Assembly (NCBI GenBank): GCA_030632405.1
Contig: DAOVUU010000144.1
Span: 1 to 6,496 of the forward strand
Source: Desulfobulbaceae bacterium
GTDB lineage: Bacteria; Desulfobacterota; Desulfobulbia; Desulfobulbales; Desulfocapsaceae
Direction: 5' to 3'
DNA: 6,496 nucleotides
Shown here piece by piece: positions 6,446 through 6,496 of this stretch. Position 1 is the stretch's first letter; every line of letters begins with the position of its first letter. Position numbers and translations under genes: made by a program. The notes beneath the pieces are model-generated. The model was not told where the DNA came from and ran no database searches. It worked only from the letters and a program-made list of their open reading frames with translations.

Positions 6446-6496
6446 CTACCATGATCTGTTACTTTCACTGCTTTTTTCTTCCAGGTGTTCAAGAGA
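6446..6496 (-). CDS. C-terminal end of an unidentified upstream gene
   Basis: The frame entering from the right edge reads SLEHLEEKSSESNRSW and ends at TAG (6448-6446). Sixteen polar, charged residues are a credible protein tail but too few to identify the gene. This frame is the same as that of the zinc-ribbon protein downstream, so the alternative is that both are one gene interrupted by the amber codon. An ATG at 6452-6450 overlaps the TAG but opens a different, 29-codon frame. Confidence 0.4.
   Translation of the reverse strand, partial: SLEHLEEKSSESNRSW

Overview
The window looks like core-genome sequence of an anaerobic Gram-negative bacterium, most likely a Desulfobacterota member close to Desulfobulbales. 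This is inferred from the protein style: a DnaJ opening MSIDYYE with a [21 protein letters not shown] glycine/phenylalanine stretch, a 90-residue omega subunit with an acidic tail, and a TatB-like/TatC pair. No database search was possible, so the placement comes from family memory only.

Layout. The minus strand from about 3121 down to 1 carries one probable operon: a good sigma70-type promoter, a ~130-nt leader, then purA (adenylosuccinate synthetase), rpoZ (RNA polymerase omega), dnaJ (Hsp40 chaperone) and the first 50 codons of moaC (molybdenum cofactor synthesis), which runs off the window's left edge. Spacings are 52, 62 and -1 nt. From 2957 to 3523 there is a 567-nt divergent intergenic region. 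It holds the purA promoter, a second candidate promoter pointing the other way, and a 139-bp MITE-like element with 16-bp terminal inverted repeats flanked by CTAG duplications. The plus strand then carries tatB (or a TatA/B-type subunit) and tatC, overlapping by 8 nt, which form the twin-arginine protein export machinery. Converging on them from the right, on the minus strand, are a radical SAM/SPASM-like protein and, upstream of it, an unrecognised protein with an N-terminal zinc ribbon. The last ~50 nt hold the C-terminal end of another gene.

How the genes fit together. The purA operon mixes purine synthesis, transcription, protein folding and cofactor synthesis, a housekeeping grouping rather than a pathway. 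The tatBC pair would export folded cofactor-bearing enzymes, including molybdoenzymes that depend on moaC, but this link is only thematic. The zinc-ribbon and radical SAM genes form a small module of unknown function and are the least understood part of the window.

Most interesting points: the zinc-ribbon frame has no ordinary start codon upstream of its first cysteine pair and runs open into an in-frame TAG; a short TGGCGTCGTAAAAA sequence recurs at gene boundaries; the MITE-like element sits between a likely promoter and tatB; and the dnaJ ribosome binding site lies in a small hairpin.
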